Source of the DNA: Yamagishiella unicocca
Lineage: Eukaryota; Chlorophyta; Chlorophyceae; Chlamydomonadales; Volvocaceae
NCBI GenBank assembly: GCA_003116995.1
Contig: BDSL01000018.1
Coordinates: 806,001 to 870,000 of the forward strand
DNA length: 64,000 nt
Reading direction: 5' to 3'
Part shown: piece after piece, positions 41,120-52,800 of the stretch
Layout: each line of letters opens with the position of its first letter
Numbering within the stretch: position 1 is the stretch's first letter
Translations under genes and position numbers: made by a program
The notes under the pieces: model-generated
Told to the model about the DNA's origin: nothing
The model's input: the letters and a program-made list of their open reading frames with translations, nothing else
The model's database searches: none

Positions 41120-44100
41120 TCAGTTCGTTATGGGTCCTCGCCGGTGGAACGGCCCTGCTGCTAACAACAGGTTGCGGCTGCTGAACTGCAGCGCCACGAC
41201 GGGAGAGGACTTCGTCCGGAAACGCCCCACTTGCCCGTACGACCCCCAGCCGGGCCGCCCCGCTCCACCTCGCCCCGCCCCGTCCGCCCCCGCCACTTTC
41301 CCAGCCGCGCCCTCTGCAGCCCCCGCCCCCGCTCCCGCCCCCGGGCCCCCAGGAGACGCAGGGCCGTCCGCCCCCGCCGGTGCGCTCGTGCTCACTGCCT
41401 CGGCCAAGTCGTTCCGCCACAGCCGCACGGTCTCGTCCGCACCACCCGACGCCAGCAGCGTGCCGTCCCCCTGGCTGTAGCACAGGCTCCACACGGCGCC
41501 GGTGTGGGACGCTGCTGGCGGGGAGGTGGCGATGCGGCGGGCCGTGCCTAGGTCCCACACCGCCACCTGGCCGTCGTCGGTGCCGGCAGCCACGTGCAGG
41601 CCGTCAGGGGAGAGAGCCAGCGCGGTGGGGCTGCCGTACAGTCCACCCGAGATGTACCTGGAGGGTTGGGTGCGTGGGATGAATGAAGGGGTGCGTAGGC
41701 GGAGAGGTAAAGAGATTGGCAGTGTGCCAATCCAACCCTACCCACCTCCGCCTGCCCGAACCCCAACCCGGCTCGCCAGTACCCTGCCTCGCCAGCACCT
41801 CCTCGATTTTCCACAACCTCAGCTGGTGCCACCCACAAACCACTCCATCACAACCCAACCCACTCCATCCGCAACCCAACCCACTTCATCCACAACCCAC
41901 GCCGGCCCCTGCCCAGCCCCTGTGCGTACCCGTCCCCCCTTGACGGGTCTTCCTCAAAACCCTTCACACGAAACATACCAGCCCCCCCAGCGAGCTCTCA
42001 CCTGACGCACTTGCCCTCGCGCACGTCCCACAGCCTCACTGTGCGGTCCGCAGAGCCGCTCGCCAGCAGCGTGGAGTTGGGGTGCCACCGCACCAGGTCC
42101 ACGTCGGCGCCGTGACCCACCAGGAGCCGCAGCGGCGCCGTGCGCTCCGTAACCCACAGCCGCGCCACCCGGTCGGCGCCCGCGCTGGCGAACCAGTGAC
42201 CCACGGGACAGCAGGCCACGTCCCACACGGGAAACATGTGGCCGGGGTACACGGCAAGGCAGGAGCCGAACTCGGTGCCCCACAGCCGCACGGTGCCGTC
42301 AGAGGAGCCGCTGAGGATGAGGCGCTGGTCGACGGTCATGTCCACGGTATGTACGGCCGCCGTGTGGCCGTACAAGTACGACGTTCCCGGCGGCTCGGTG
42401 TCGTCGTCGTCGCCGGCCCCGCCGGCGTCCGGCGCTGGCCCGCCGTTGACGGCGCCGCCGAGCCGCGGCCGGAAGCGGCGCAGCTGGGCGTGATGCGCGG
42501 AGATGGTCGGCATATCGTACAGTCGTACAGACGAGTCCGTGAAGCCGGCTGCGTGGGGGTGCGCCGGTGTGTGTATGGGGGCCGATCAGTCGCCGCCACG
42601 CTGGTACGGCATACGATGGAAAGGAGGAGTGCGTCCCCCACGGCAATTGGAAAAGCTTTCGCAGTAAAGTCGCAATGCAGCCCGCCATTGCCCCGACCAC
42701 CATGCAGCCCGCCATTCCCCGACCACCATGCAGCCGCCCTTCCACAGCTCCTCCCGCCGCCCGCCGGTTTCCTCACCACCCCCCGCCCAGCGCGCACCCC
42801 CCACCAACCACAGCGCGCACCGACGATTTTGGAGCCGTCCCGGTTGAAGGTGCAGCAGGTGAGCGTCTGCTTGGCGTTGACGAAGGTGAAGAAGGCGCAC
42901 GAGGGCGGCGAGGTGGCGCTGACGGGCGCCCTCGCGGCTACGTCGCGGAGGGCCTGAGCCGCCACCTCGTCAGCCAGCCGCGGCAGGAAGGGCTGCGGGG
43001 CCGGGTGGGGGCCGGTTGGGGGCCGGTTAGGGGCCGGGTTGGGGCCGGGTAGGGGCCGGGTAGGGGCCGGGTGGGGGCCGGGTGGGGGCCGGGCGGGGGC
43101 CGGGTAGGGGCCGGGTCAGGAGGAGAGGTGGAGGCGGAGGTGGCACAGCTGTGTGTATGATTGAACCGGTGCTGGCGGGCACATAGCCAGTACAGTGCCC
43201 AGCGCGCAGCTGCCACCGCGCCCCGCCCCGCAGGCCCCCATGCCAGATGCCACGGCCCCTGCACTGCCCAGCCCCAGCCCCGGAGCTCCCCGCCGCCGGC
43301 CCCAGCCCGGCCTCACCGGGTACTCAATGCGCTCCCCTCGCACCGCGCCCGGCCGGGTGGCCGCCGCTGCTGCTGCTGCTGCCGCCGCCGCCTTCTCCGC
43401 CGCCTTCTTGGCCTTCTTCGTGGGCGGTTCCTGACCGTCTGCGCGGTAGGCGAGGTGCGAGCTGTAAGACACGGGGGTGCGAGGAGGCCGGCCTTTGCAA
43501 AATATCGTCGTTGGCTCCCACTCCGCCAGACGTTCCTCAAAAGGAGGTACGTACGGAGGTGACGGCTGCTGTCACAGCAGGCGCGGCGGTGCCCCTGCCC
43601 CACAGCTTTGCCGGCAGCAGTCCAGTTGCGGCTCCGCGCCACTGCTTCACCATCCCACCCCAGCCCCCGGTCCAAGGCACCTGGACGCCTACCCGCACCC
43701 CGCGAGTGGCGTTCCAGCGAGTGGCGTTGCAACATCTCACCCCCGACACAGCCGAGCGCTTTTCACCCTCTCCCCAGGTGAACCCTCGAGGCAGACAGAC
43801 AGACAAACAGACAGACAGGGGCCCCCTTTACCGGCTGCTGTGCCGCCCGCCGCTTGCCCAGCGCCGCCAGCGCCGTCGCCTGGGCCCGCCCCCGCCGCTG
43901 CTGCTGCGGCCTCCGCCCGCTGCTTCTCCTCCTGTTCCCGGTACACATCCTCCACGTTGCCCTGTCGCCGGTCAGTCCAGGTCAGCGAGTTGGGGAGCGC
44001 TTGGGGCAGGTAGGCACCGAGCAGGGCGGGACTAGGCAGGCAGCCAAGCGGGATACCCGGCACCCCTTCATTCGCTTTGCACTCTCAGTCCGTTCGCTTT

Positions 44101-46197
44101 CATCACCTCATCCTCTCCCACCCTTTTGCATACGGCCCATACCCCCATTAGCTCCCTGCTCACCTTTCCCCTGCCCACCCCCGCCCGACACGTCACGGCC
44201 CCTCCCGTCCCGTCTCGCACCTGCAGCAGCCCCAGCTTGACCTCCGTGCGGTTCACCAGCACCGCTGTGGCGGCATCCGCTGGCCCCGACCCGCTGTCCG
44301 TCAGCTGGTCGTCACCCCAACCCTCCCCATCGTCCAGCTCGTCCTCAGCAGCAGCTGCAGCAGCCGCTGCGCCGCGGGGCAGCCCCTCAAGGACCTGAAG
44401 GGCAGCCGCGCCAGGAGGAGGCGGCAGCGAAGGCGGCGCGTCAAGACGCGGCGGCAGCACCGACAGCAACACAGCCCCGACCGAGCTCCCTCGCCATGCC
44501 GCCGCCTGGGAAGCAGCTCCCCAGTGCTGGATTCCCTTATACCCGCAAGACACCTGCCACTCAATGCCGCACGAGTTGTCGCACTGTTTGGCTCCTGTCC
44601 TCTCACTGGCTCTCGTCCAGCGCCCCAAGTTGCTCCCCTCCCTGGAGCAAGGACCACGAACCGGGGCCCGCAGCCCACACTCTCCGCACCTGCAGGTCTA
44701 CGTTGCCGTTGATGACGCCCAGCAGCGGCAGCATGCGGCTGCCCCCGTTGTGCAGGAAGCGCATGAGCAGCTCGTGCGCGTAGGGCGACAGCACCACCGT
44801 GGCCTTGCTGGCAGTGAGGCTGCTGACGAAGGGGCTGGTGCGCAGCAGGTGGCGGCTGGTGATGGCGGCCAGCTGCTGCAGGTCGGAAGCGGTGCTGCGC
44901 CGCAGGCCCCCCTGGCTGCTCAGCACACGGGAGCGGTACCTGCGGTTGGGGGTTGGGGGGTTGACGTGGCGGCAACGGTGCAGGTGGGGGTGGACGTGCA
45001 AATGCAGAACGCAGGTCGTGGAGGCGGCCGACAGGGAGTGGAGTGCGCCATAGGGCCCCGGAACAGCGTGCTGGCTCCAGGGTTGGGATGGCTGGCCCGC
45101 AGGCCCAGGTAGCGGTGGTGGCTGCTGGCTCCAAGACCGTGCCGACGACGCCCCCTCAGTGCCGGAGAATGGTTGTGCATGTATCGCGTGCGGCTGAAGG
45201 GTTGGTGTGCAGTATGCTGGGGGCTCTGAGCGTGACCCTGCATGCGGCGTGACCTTGCATGCGGCGTGACCTTGCATGCGGCGTGACCCTGCATGCTGGC
45301 CCTTAGGGGCACACAGCTCCCTCCCAGCGGAACCCAATGACATGACACCCCAATGGCGCCCCGGGTGTGAGGTCCCACTCCTTGAGCGCGAAGGGCTCAG
45401 CCCCCCGGGGCGCCAGGCCGCTGCGCCCTGGCGCCGCCCCTGCCCCTGCCTTCTGAGCGGTCCCCACCTGGCCAGCAGCGCCGCTGCAGTGGCTGTGGCG
45501 TCCATATCAATGAGTTGCAGGTAGCAGCGCACAAACACGGGGTGTAGCAGCTTACGCAGCTCGGGCTGCGAGGAGCGAGGTCCGGCGAATCGGCAGCGGT
45601 TTAGCAGGCAGTCGGGTGCGCTGTCGTCTGCTGCAGTGTGCGGCTGATGCGTGGGTTGCGAGGAGGGGCACTGCCACAGCGGGGTGGGTATGGGGAGGTG
45701 CTGAGAACCCCGCCACCGCCACCCCACACACACGTAACCCTTTCCCGCCGATCTTTCACATAAATTCTAGCGGACCGGAGCTCATTGCGTGACCACAATG
45801 CACAACCAGCCGGATTAATCCTTGGCCCGTCAAACCCCCCGTTCTCTTCATGAGAACTCCACGTTCGAATGCGTTCAGGACACGCGGAACAGCCCTCGTT
45901 CCTCGGGACCGACTCGGCTTGTCCCACTCGCCGCGTTCCCGCGCTCGCTGTCAACCGTCCTTTCCCGGCTAATAACCCACCCTGTACATATCCAGCGAAT
46001 TGTCGACCCATGTTGTTAGTTGGTCGTACGTATCCGTGTACACACTGGCGTCGTTGTCGGCCGCAAAGTTGGCCAAGTCCTCGATTAGGCTTTGCTGCAC
46101 CTCCGCCAGCTGCGAGACCGACATGCCGTCGTCCGGCTCCTGCTGTTGAGGTCTTACGTAGCGCTGAAAGATGGCCTCTACATCGCGAAGACTGCAT
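41120..46197 (-). CDS. TAF5: TAF5, WD40-repeat subunit of TFIID (and possibly SAGA-like complexes)
   Basis: Scaffold subunit of the general transcription factor TFIID. Supported exons: about 46190-45981, 45565-45468, 44939-44690, 44394-44221, 43961-43832, 43461-43317, 42992-42821, 42548-42002, 41657-41120. The NTD2 domain runs over the first exons (WVDNSLDMYR joined to PELRKLLHPVFVRCYLQLID, then YAHELLMRFLHNG). The linker RTEVKLGLLQ is TAF5-like, followed by Ala/Glu-rich and KKAKKAAEK sequence. The WD40 propeller starts at FVNAKQTLTCCTFNRDG, with AGFTDSSVRLYDMP, a series of GH...WD repeats, and the characteristic end SSPVVALQFSSRNLLLAAG. Two points are open. The 43961-43832 and 43461-43317 exons do not join in phase, so an exon or donor is missing. 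The N-terminal LisH exon(s) upstream of 46190 were not found. Confidence 0.88.
41834..41899. repeat. 21-bp tandem repeat in the last TAF5 intron
   Basis: About three units of cacaacccaacccactccat-type sequence. Confidence 0.75.
41943..41973 (-). repeat. Introner-like repeat copy 6 (last TAF5 intron, 5' part)
   Basis: On the minus strand, gggttttgaggaagacccgt begins 28 nt inside the 5' splice site at 42001, in sense orientation. Only the front block is kept. Confidence 0.6.
42997..43118. repeat. GGGGCCGGGT(A)-type minisatellite in a TAF5 intron
   Basis: About ten units of 11 bp around ggggccgggta, next to the 3' splice site of the exon at 42992. Confidence 0.85.
45232..45300. repeat. 17-bp tandem repeat, 4 copies, in a TAF5 intron
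   Basis: Unit gtgacc(c/t)tgcatgcggc, four in a row. Each begins with a GT and contains the palindrome gcatgc. Confidence 0.85.
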
Positions 46198-46199
46198 CG

Positions 46200-47639
46200 C
46201 AGGCGTACCCATACTCAGCATTTGCACGATCGCTGCTCCAGCTGTCTGCATACTAAATCGCTTACCCTCTCTTCCTTACAAAATGTAGGAAGAGCTGGTC
46301 CCAATCCGCTTCGCGCATTTGTCCCCAAAGAGACGCCCGCGAAAGCGCTCAGGACACGTTGGCGCCTCCCATGTCCCAAGCGCAGGCTGTCAGGCTACAA
46401 AAACATTGTAATCATTTGGGATTTTGGACTACGCCATAAACGAAAAGGAAGTCGGTCAGCTGTTTAGGTCCGGCTAGAAGTCAGCGCTCAATAGCACTAT
46501 GGCAGGTATCTTTAACGCAGTGATGCAAATATAATATTGTATATCTTTCAGATGAACGGTATGCAATAAGTTCCGCAATAAATCCCAGTAGTTCTAAACA
46601 GCAAAGCATGGCGAGGATAGGTCTGTGCGCATCGTGATAAACGCGTTATGAATATACAATAATACACTAAAGATGCGTTACGTATTGTAGCCGGAAGGTC
46701 GGCTTGTGATAACGGCCCAGGGGTCGCCTGTGCGTGAGTGATTCTGGAACCAAACTCACGACACATAGATGCCTGGAGTTTCAGAGTATGTTGCCTACAA
46801 ATCCTCTTTCATCGCGTGTAATGACGGCCATGCCGCTGCCCCACACTACTAAGCTGCAAGCGTCCGTGAGCGCCCCCACTTGTCTCCAACGCGCCGTTCG
46901 TGAGGTGTGCAGGGGTGTGCTTGCGGCTCATAGGGCACGGACCCCTCCAACCCAAGTCGGAACGTTTGGAGCTAGCGTAGCAGTAAAGGTATATGCATGC
47001 AGAGGTGCACTGACATGGCACGGCTGCGGTGGCGTTGCGGCTGCAAGCGGCGGTCCACGGTACCGGTATTTAGGGCCCGCAGGGGCCCGCTAAGCATCAG
47101 GTGCAAGCGTGTACATTCATTCTGGGCAGCTCTGGTTTCCTCATGGGTGTAAGCCTAAGAAAAAAGCCACAATGCGGATGCAGGCAGCAGATGAGGGCCC
47201 CGATTGGACGTCAAAGGCACAATTTGTGGCAGGTTGTGTAGATCCATGGGGTGCGTTCTGGATCCCCGATACCAACGGCGCTGGAGGCGCTACTGTGAAG
47301 CACAGAAGTACCCTCACCAGGATATTTACCAATCCACGTAACCCCGGTCATCAGCGGCCGCATCCTGTTTGCCACGGAGCAAACTCCGAGGGGTGGAGTC
47401 GTTTACGACGGAACCTCTCGGGTTTGCAGAGTGGGACAGGGCCTGCGGTGGGGGTGGGCCGGAGCCGGGTACGAACGCGTGCTCGGCGGATTTCTTTGAG
47501 CTTTCGCGGTACGTCGCCGCCCATGCGCCACTTATTTCTCACTATCAGGCCGGCGCACCTGGACGAGCGGGGCGTCGGAGCGGCCGCGGGGCCGGGCTGG
47601 GCGAAAAAGCGATAGAGCATCGCGAAGACACCTAGCATC
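46200..47639. other. TAF5 upstream region; no gene recognised
   Basis: An ATG-led stretch on the minus strand at about 46304 (MREADWDQLFLHF before a gtaagg) could be a TAF5 first exon, but its phase does not fit the next exon. The rest is lower in GC and without recognisable proteins. Confidence 0.4.
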
Positions 47640-49450
47640 GCGCGCCGCATTTTACTGGCGCCGCTTCGGAGGTCGGGACTGCTCGCGATAATTCACAAAT
47701 AAATAGCGTCGCGGCTTGGCGGCACATCGTACGCGGAGGGAGGCGGCGCGGCGTCGCGCGGCCGCGAAATGGGGATGTTCGGGGGGGTCGGGTCTGCGAA
47801 CTCGCGCCCCGGCCCACGCGCGTCCCGCACATCGATAGTGAATTGCATATGCGGCCGCACGTAATTTTTTCTGAGAGGAAACGGCGCGCGAGCGAGCGGT
47901 AGCGCGTGGGCAGCCCGGTGGGTCGGATCGCCGGAGTCGCGCTGCGGCCCGCACGCATCTCATGGACCAATAGTGGATCCTATTTGCAACCGCCGTCTGC
48001 TGTTTTATTGGAAAGGAAATGGGCGAGCCGGCGCGCGGGCTTACGTGGGCGCTCCTTCGCGCGTCGGAGAGCGGGGCGTTTCAGCCCCTATCGAAGCTGC
48101 ACGGTTCGCATAAAATACAGCGCGAAATAGAGTCATGCTAAGGAGGGCCGGCTAAGACGAGCACGCGGTTCCGTGCCGTGAGGTGGTTCTTTCACCGCCG
48201 TACGGAACACACGCGGCCTTAACAAGCCGCTCGGAAGAAGGAATAATAAGATAGGATACTCGAACATCACGCCCCCCGCGCGACGGAGGCGCAGCAGGCG
48301 GGGGCGGTGCAGTGCGATGGTGGGTGCAACTACAGGGCACCCACAGGCATCACACGATGGGCATCAGGGTCAGGGCACACTGATGCTGCACCGATGCAGC
48401 AATGAAGGGCCGCACGGAAGAAGGTGTAATACAATAGACTATTCAAACATCAAACACCGCGTGGGACGGAGTGAGGCGCAGCGGGCAGGGGAGGTGCAGT
48501 GGTGGTGGGATCAGCTACAGGGCGGCTAGGGGATCGTGGCAAGAAATCCGCAGACAATTGTGTCGTACCCAATCGTGGCAGCGCAGTTGTGGGCGGTGCA
48601 GCGCTAGAGCATCAAGGCTGCCACCGTGTGGGGGGAACACTCACGGCTTGCCGGCATCTTGTGCACGGAGGGAGGCGCGGCAACGAATTGGGGATGTTGG
48701 GGGGGTTACAGGTAAAGAACCGGTAACTCGACTGGGGTAATGGGGATGTTGGGGGGGGGGGGGGGGGTCGGGTCTGCGAAATCACGTCCCAGGCCCCACA
48801 CATCCCGCACATCAATAGTAAATTTCGTATGCGGCCGCTCGTAATGTTTTTCTGAGAGGAAATCTGTGGGCGGACCGGCGCCGGAAGCAGGAAAGCGCCG
48901 ACTAGCACACACTCATGCGCGCATACAATCACACCGCACGAAGGCACGATCCTCGCACAACGGAGGCGGGCGGTGCGGTGTGATGGTGGGTGCAACTACA
49001 GGGCGGCTAGGGGATCATGGCGGCACCATGGCGGCAACATCGAACACCGCGTGGGCAGGGGAGGTGCAGTGCAGGGCATATCGTACATAAAGGGAGGTGG
49101 CGGGGAGGGTGCGGTGCGGGCATATCATACATGAAGGGAGGTGGCGCGAGGCCGTGCGGCCGCGAAATGGGGATTCCCCCGGGGGTCGGGTCGTGTGCAA
49201 AGCGCGCTCTAGACACATGGGGCGGCAGACCGGCAGGTCGGATAGCAGAAAGGAGCCCGCTGGCACATCCTCACGTGTGCACGCCATCACATTGCATTCG
49301 GCACTTCGATAGCGAATTGCATATGCAGCCACGCCGAGCGAGCGAGCGGTAGCACGCGAGCAGCCCGGTGGGTCAGATCGCTGGCCCGTGGCCCGGCCCG
49401 AATAGCACACACTCACGCGCGCATGCAGTCTCATTTCGTTCAGCACCACA
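47640..49450. repeat. Field of diverged long repeats (about 250-350 bp units)
   Basis: Three diverged copies of one module are seen near 47.71-47.96, 48.63-48.92 and 49.11-49.45 kb. Shared blocks are a ccgcgaaatggggat or attggggatg run into a G-tract and gtcgggtctgcgaa, then catcgatagtgaattgcata, tgcggccgc(a/t)cgtaat, tttttctgagaggaaa, and cagcccggtgggtcggatcg. A second module (gatggtgggtgcaactacag, then ggcggctaggggatc) recurs near 48.32, 48.50 and 48.98 kb. Antisense ORFs across the copies look alike only because of the repeat. No transposase or polymerase motif was seen. The nature is unknown: a decayed mobile element or satellite-like sequence. Confidence 0.65.
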
Positions 49451-49873
49451 GAATGGACGCATAGCACGCTGATGTTGTGCCAATGAAGCAATGGGAATGT
49501 TGCGTACAAACCGCTGCACATGCCTCGCCTCCGGCGCTCCTTTTGCTCCGTGGCGGTGCCCGAAGGGCGCATCGGTATTTGTAGAGTACACATCGTACGG
49601 CACCTGCCGAGTCGGCCTCCACTTTTTCCACGCAGGCTCAAATGGCCACAAAATACATTTACCTAGTAGCAGTAGTAGTTTATCCCAACCTGCCTCAGTC
49701 CCTCCAACGTTTCCCAGCTTGAGGCAAAACTTAACCACGTTGCTCCGCCGTGACTGTGTTCAAGGACTTTGGACAGAAAGTTGATTCTATCGGCAGAAGT
49801 ACCCAGTACACGGCATTCGTGCACAACAACTTGTTTGGCCTATTTCCAACTTCTGTTTGATTCTCCAAGGCTC

Positions 49874-52800
49874 ATGTCAATGACGCCTTTAGCAATACTC
49901 CAGCAGCAGCAGTCAGCATCCCACCAGTCCAAGAAGCGGGAGGGTGGCTTACTGTCTCAGCTGTTTGGCTCCCGACATAGTGGGAGGAGGACAGGGTCCA
50001 GCTCAGCATCGCCTCGGCTGGGAACTGGCTTAGCTTACGTCTCCTCCTGGACATCGCTTTCAGCGCTATCAGCTACTACGGGATCTGTTGCTTGCTCAGC
50101 TGTGGCTGTGAGCCAGACCGTTGGTTCAAATGAGTGCACCAGCGCCCCATTCCTGAATTACCAGACCGGCATTGAAGCCAAATTCAAGTTCGACCGCGAG
50201 CTCGGAAAGGGTGGGAATGGCATGGTTCGCGTCGTCATCGACAGGGAGACAGGCGAAGAGTTCGCCTGCAAGTCCATCAAAAAGGTCTTGACGGACGCAT
50301 CTGATAAAAAGAAGCAAGGCCACCTAGACAGGTGAATGATGGCCGCAGAGTACGCGCCCTGCCGCTTCGGATAACTAACGCATTTACTCTTATACCCCTC
50401 CCCCTACCAGCATACGGCGCGAGGTCCAGGTGCTTACCAAGCTGAAGGGCAGCCTTAACATTGTTAAGCTAGAGGACGTTTATGAGGACGACGATAACGT
50501 GCATATTGTCATGGAGCTCTGCAAGGGCGGGGAACTGTGGCATCGCATCGGGGACAGACACTACAGCGAACGCACGGTACGTGTGTTCCGAAGCCATGGC
50601 ATCGGGTAGCTTATCGCCTCCCCCGACGCGTGTTTTTCTTTTCCAAAATCCCAACGCAATTAGCGCAGTGTCCCAGGCGTGTACGGTGTACTGCAGGACC
50701 TGCAGGTTCCTCATTGTGTCGTGTTTATGGCCCCCTACCTGCGTTTGTGCTGAAAGACCTCTTCTCCCTCCTTGACAACGGCCCAGGTGGCGAGCTTCAT
50801 GCGTGCTGTACTGAGAACCCTGGCGCAGTGCCACGCGCAGAACATTTTGCATCGAGACATCAAGCCGGGTGGGTGGGCGCAGCAAGCTTGGGATGAGGTC
50901 ACAATGGGAATTGTTTTGGCGCTTGCCAAACCTAGTCTTACACTGCCGACCTGACCCCTCTCTTCCCCCCTGGCACACGCGTATATTCGCCCAGGGAACT
51001 TTATGCTGCTCTCCGGCGAGGATCGCGCGCCGCTCAAAGCCATCGACTTTGGGCTGGCGGTGCCATTCGATTCGGAGCACCTGCCTCGTACGGACCTGGG
51101 CCTCGAGGGGGTGAGTCCGGTTGGTGAGACGCTGTGTCCACTGTCTGGGCACGCGCAGGGCAGCCTGTAAAATAAAAAATAAAAAAACAGGCCTGGGCAC
51201 TGCTTGGCGCTTCTTGATACGCTTAGGTTGGCGTCTGGGAGAACGGCCAGGTTGCGACGGTCTCGCTATGCAGAATAGCAGCGAAGTCGTTGTAGAAACT
51301 GAGCGCCTCCCTCTCTCAAACGGCGCTGGCTATCTGCCCCTAAGACCCCCTGCTGACTCCCTGCCTACCATTTGCGCGTGTGCTATCTGTGCTGCGCAGA
51401 CACCATGGTACATGGCACCAGGTACGATGTGGGTCTTGTCGGTCGTCCGACCTGTGGGTCTTGTCGGGCGTCTGACCTATGGAGAGACCACTGGCATGGA
51501 AGGGGGCGTCGGATGTTGGGCCAGGGCACCTTCAGGAACACTGCCAAGGTCAAGCTGCTCAGCAAGGGACGATGACACTAGGATAATCAATATTGCTGCA
51601 ATCCTGGCCTGCTGCAGCTAGACTAGTTTCATTGTTGTGCGGCTCGACCCATGGGTCAGTGACCCCAAACCACAACGTAATTTTCCGGTCTCACCCCCAC
51701 CCCATCTCAGAGACGCTTCGTGGCGAGTGGTACCCCGCCAGCGACCTGTGGGCCGCGGGCGTCATGGCCTTCCAGCTGTTGTGCGGCCGCTTCCCGTTTG
51801 ACGACAAGAAGAATTCGTTCGCGCCGGCAATCACAGCTGTCTGGTGGGTGGCGGCAGCGAGCAGCCTCAGGCCGTAACCCCCACGTGCTCACCGGGTTAT
51901 AGCTTATGGTCGCAGCAAGTGATCGATTTTTGAGCTGGTGACGTGTAAGGCATCATGGTGGCTGGGCGGCACCCATTCAGCGACTGCGGTGTCAGGGAGC
52001 GGCCAAGCAGCGCCTTCGCGACACCGGCCTCTGCTTGCCCGTGGCTGGCTTAGGTTTCGCTTAGCAGTGTGATGCGTGAAGCCGCCTCTGTACTCAGCCA
52101 CCCCTCCTGCCGGCAGGCGTTCCGTGCTGAATGACTCCCTGGACTTCACCAAGCCGTGCTGGGCGGGCATTAGCGAGGAGGCCAAGGACTTCTGTCGCAT
52201 GCTGCTCAACCGGGACGTCGCCGCGCGCCCCACTGCCAAGGAGGCGCTGCAGCACCCCTGGCTACAGGGCAACTCCGCGGAGCGATCTACAGGTGCGTTT
52301 TGGAGCGGCCGTGCGTTGCGTGCGAGGACAAGAGCCTGCCGCACCGGCTTCAGTCGCGCGCGCGGCTGAATCCAACCTGTCTGGCCGCACTGCAAATTGT
52401 GCACTCGGTTGGCCTCGACTGGTCGCTGGCGCCGTTGTGGTCTTAGGCTTCCTTACCCGCCGCCCTGCCGTCCACAGGCAAGAGGATCGGCCAGAACGTG
52501 GTTGCACGCATACAGCGCTTCGCCGCGGGCAGCCGGCTGAAGCGAACGGTGCAGCAGTTCATCGCTGAAGAGCTGCTCAGCCACCCGCAGCTGCTCAGCA
52601 CGGATCGCGACCGCTGCATCACCTCGGACAAGGGCCGCCCCATCATCTCCGGTCCCGATTCGGCCTGCCTGCAGCCGCTATTGTCGCAGCTGCGCCTGGA
52701 CCGGGGCGGGGCGGTGATGGACGAGGAGCAGCTGGGCGAGGCCCTTGCGAGCATGGGTGAGACGATAGGAGCCGAAGTTCGGTGCCAGAGGATGGATCAT

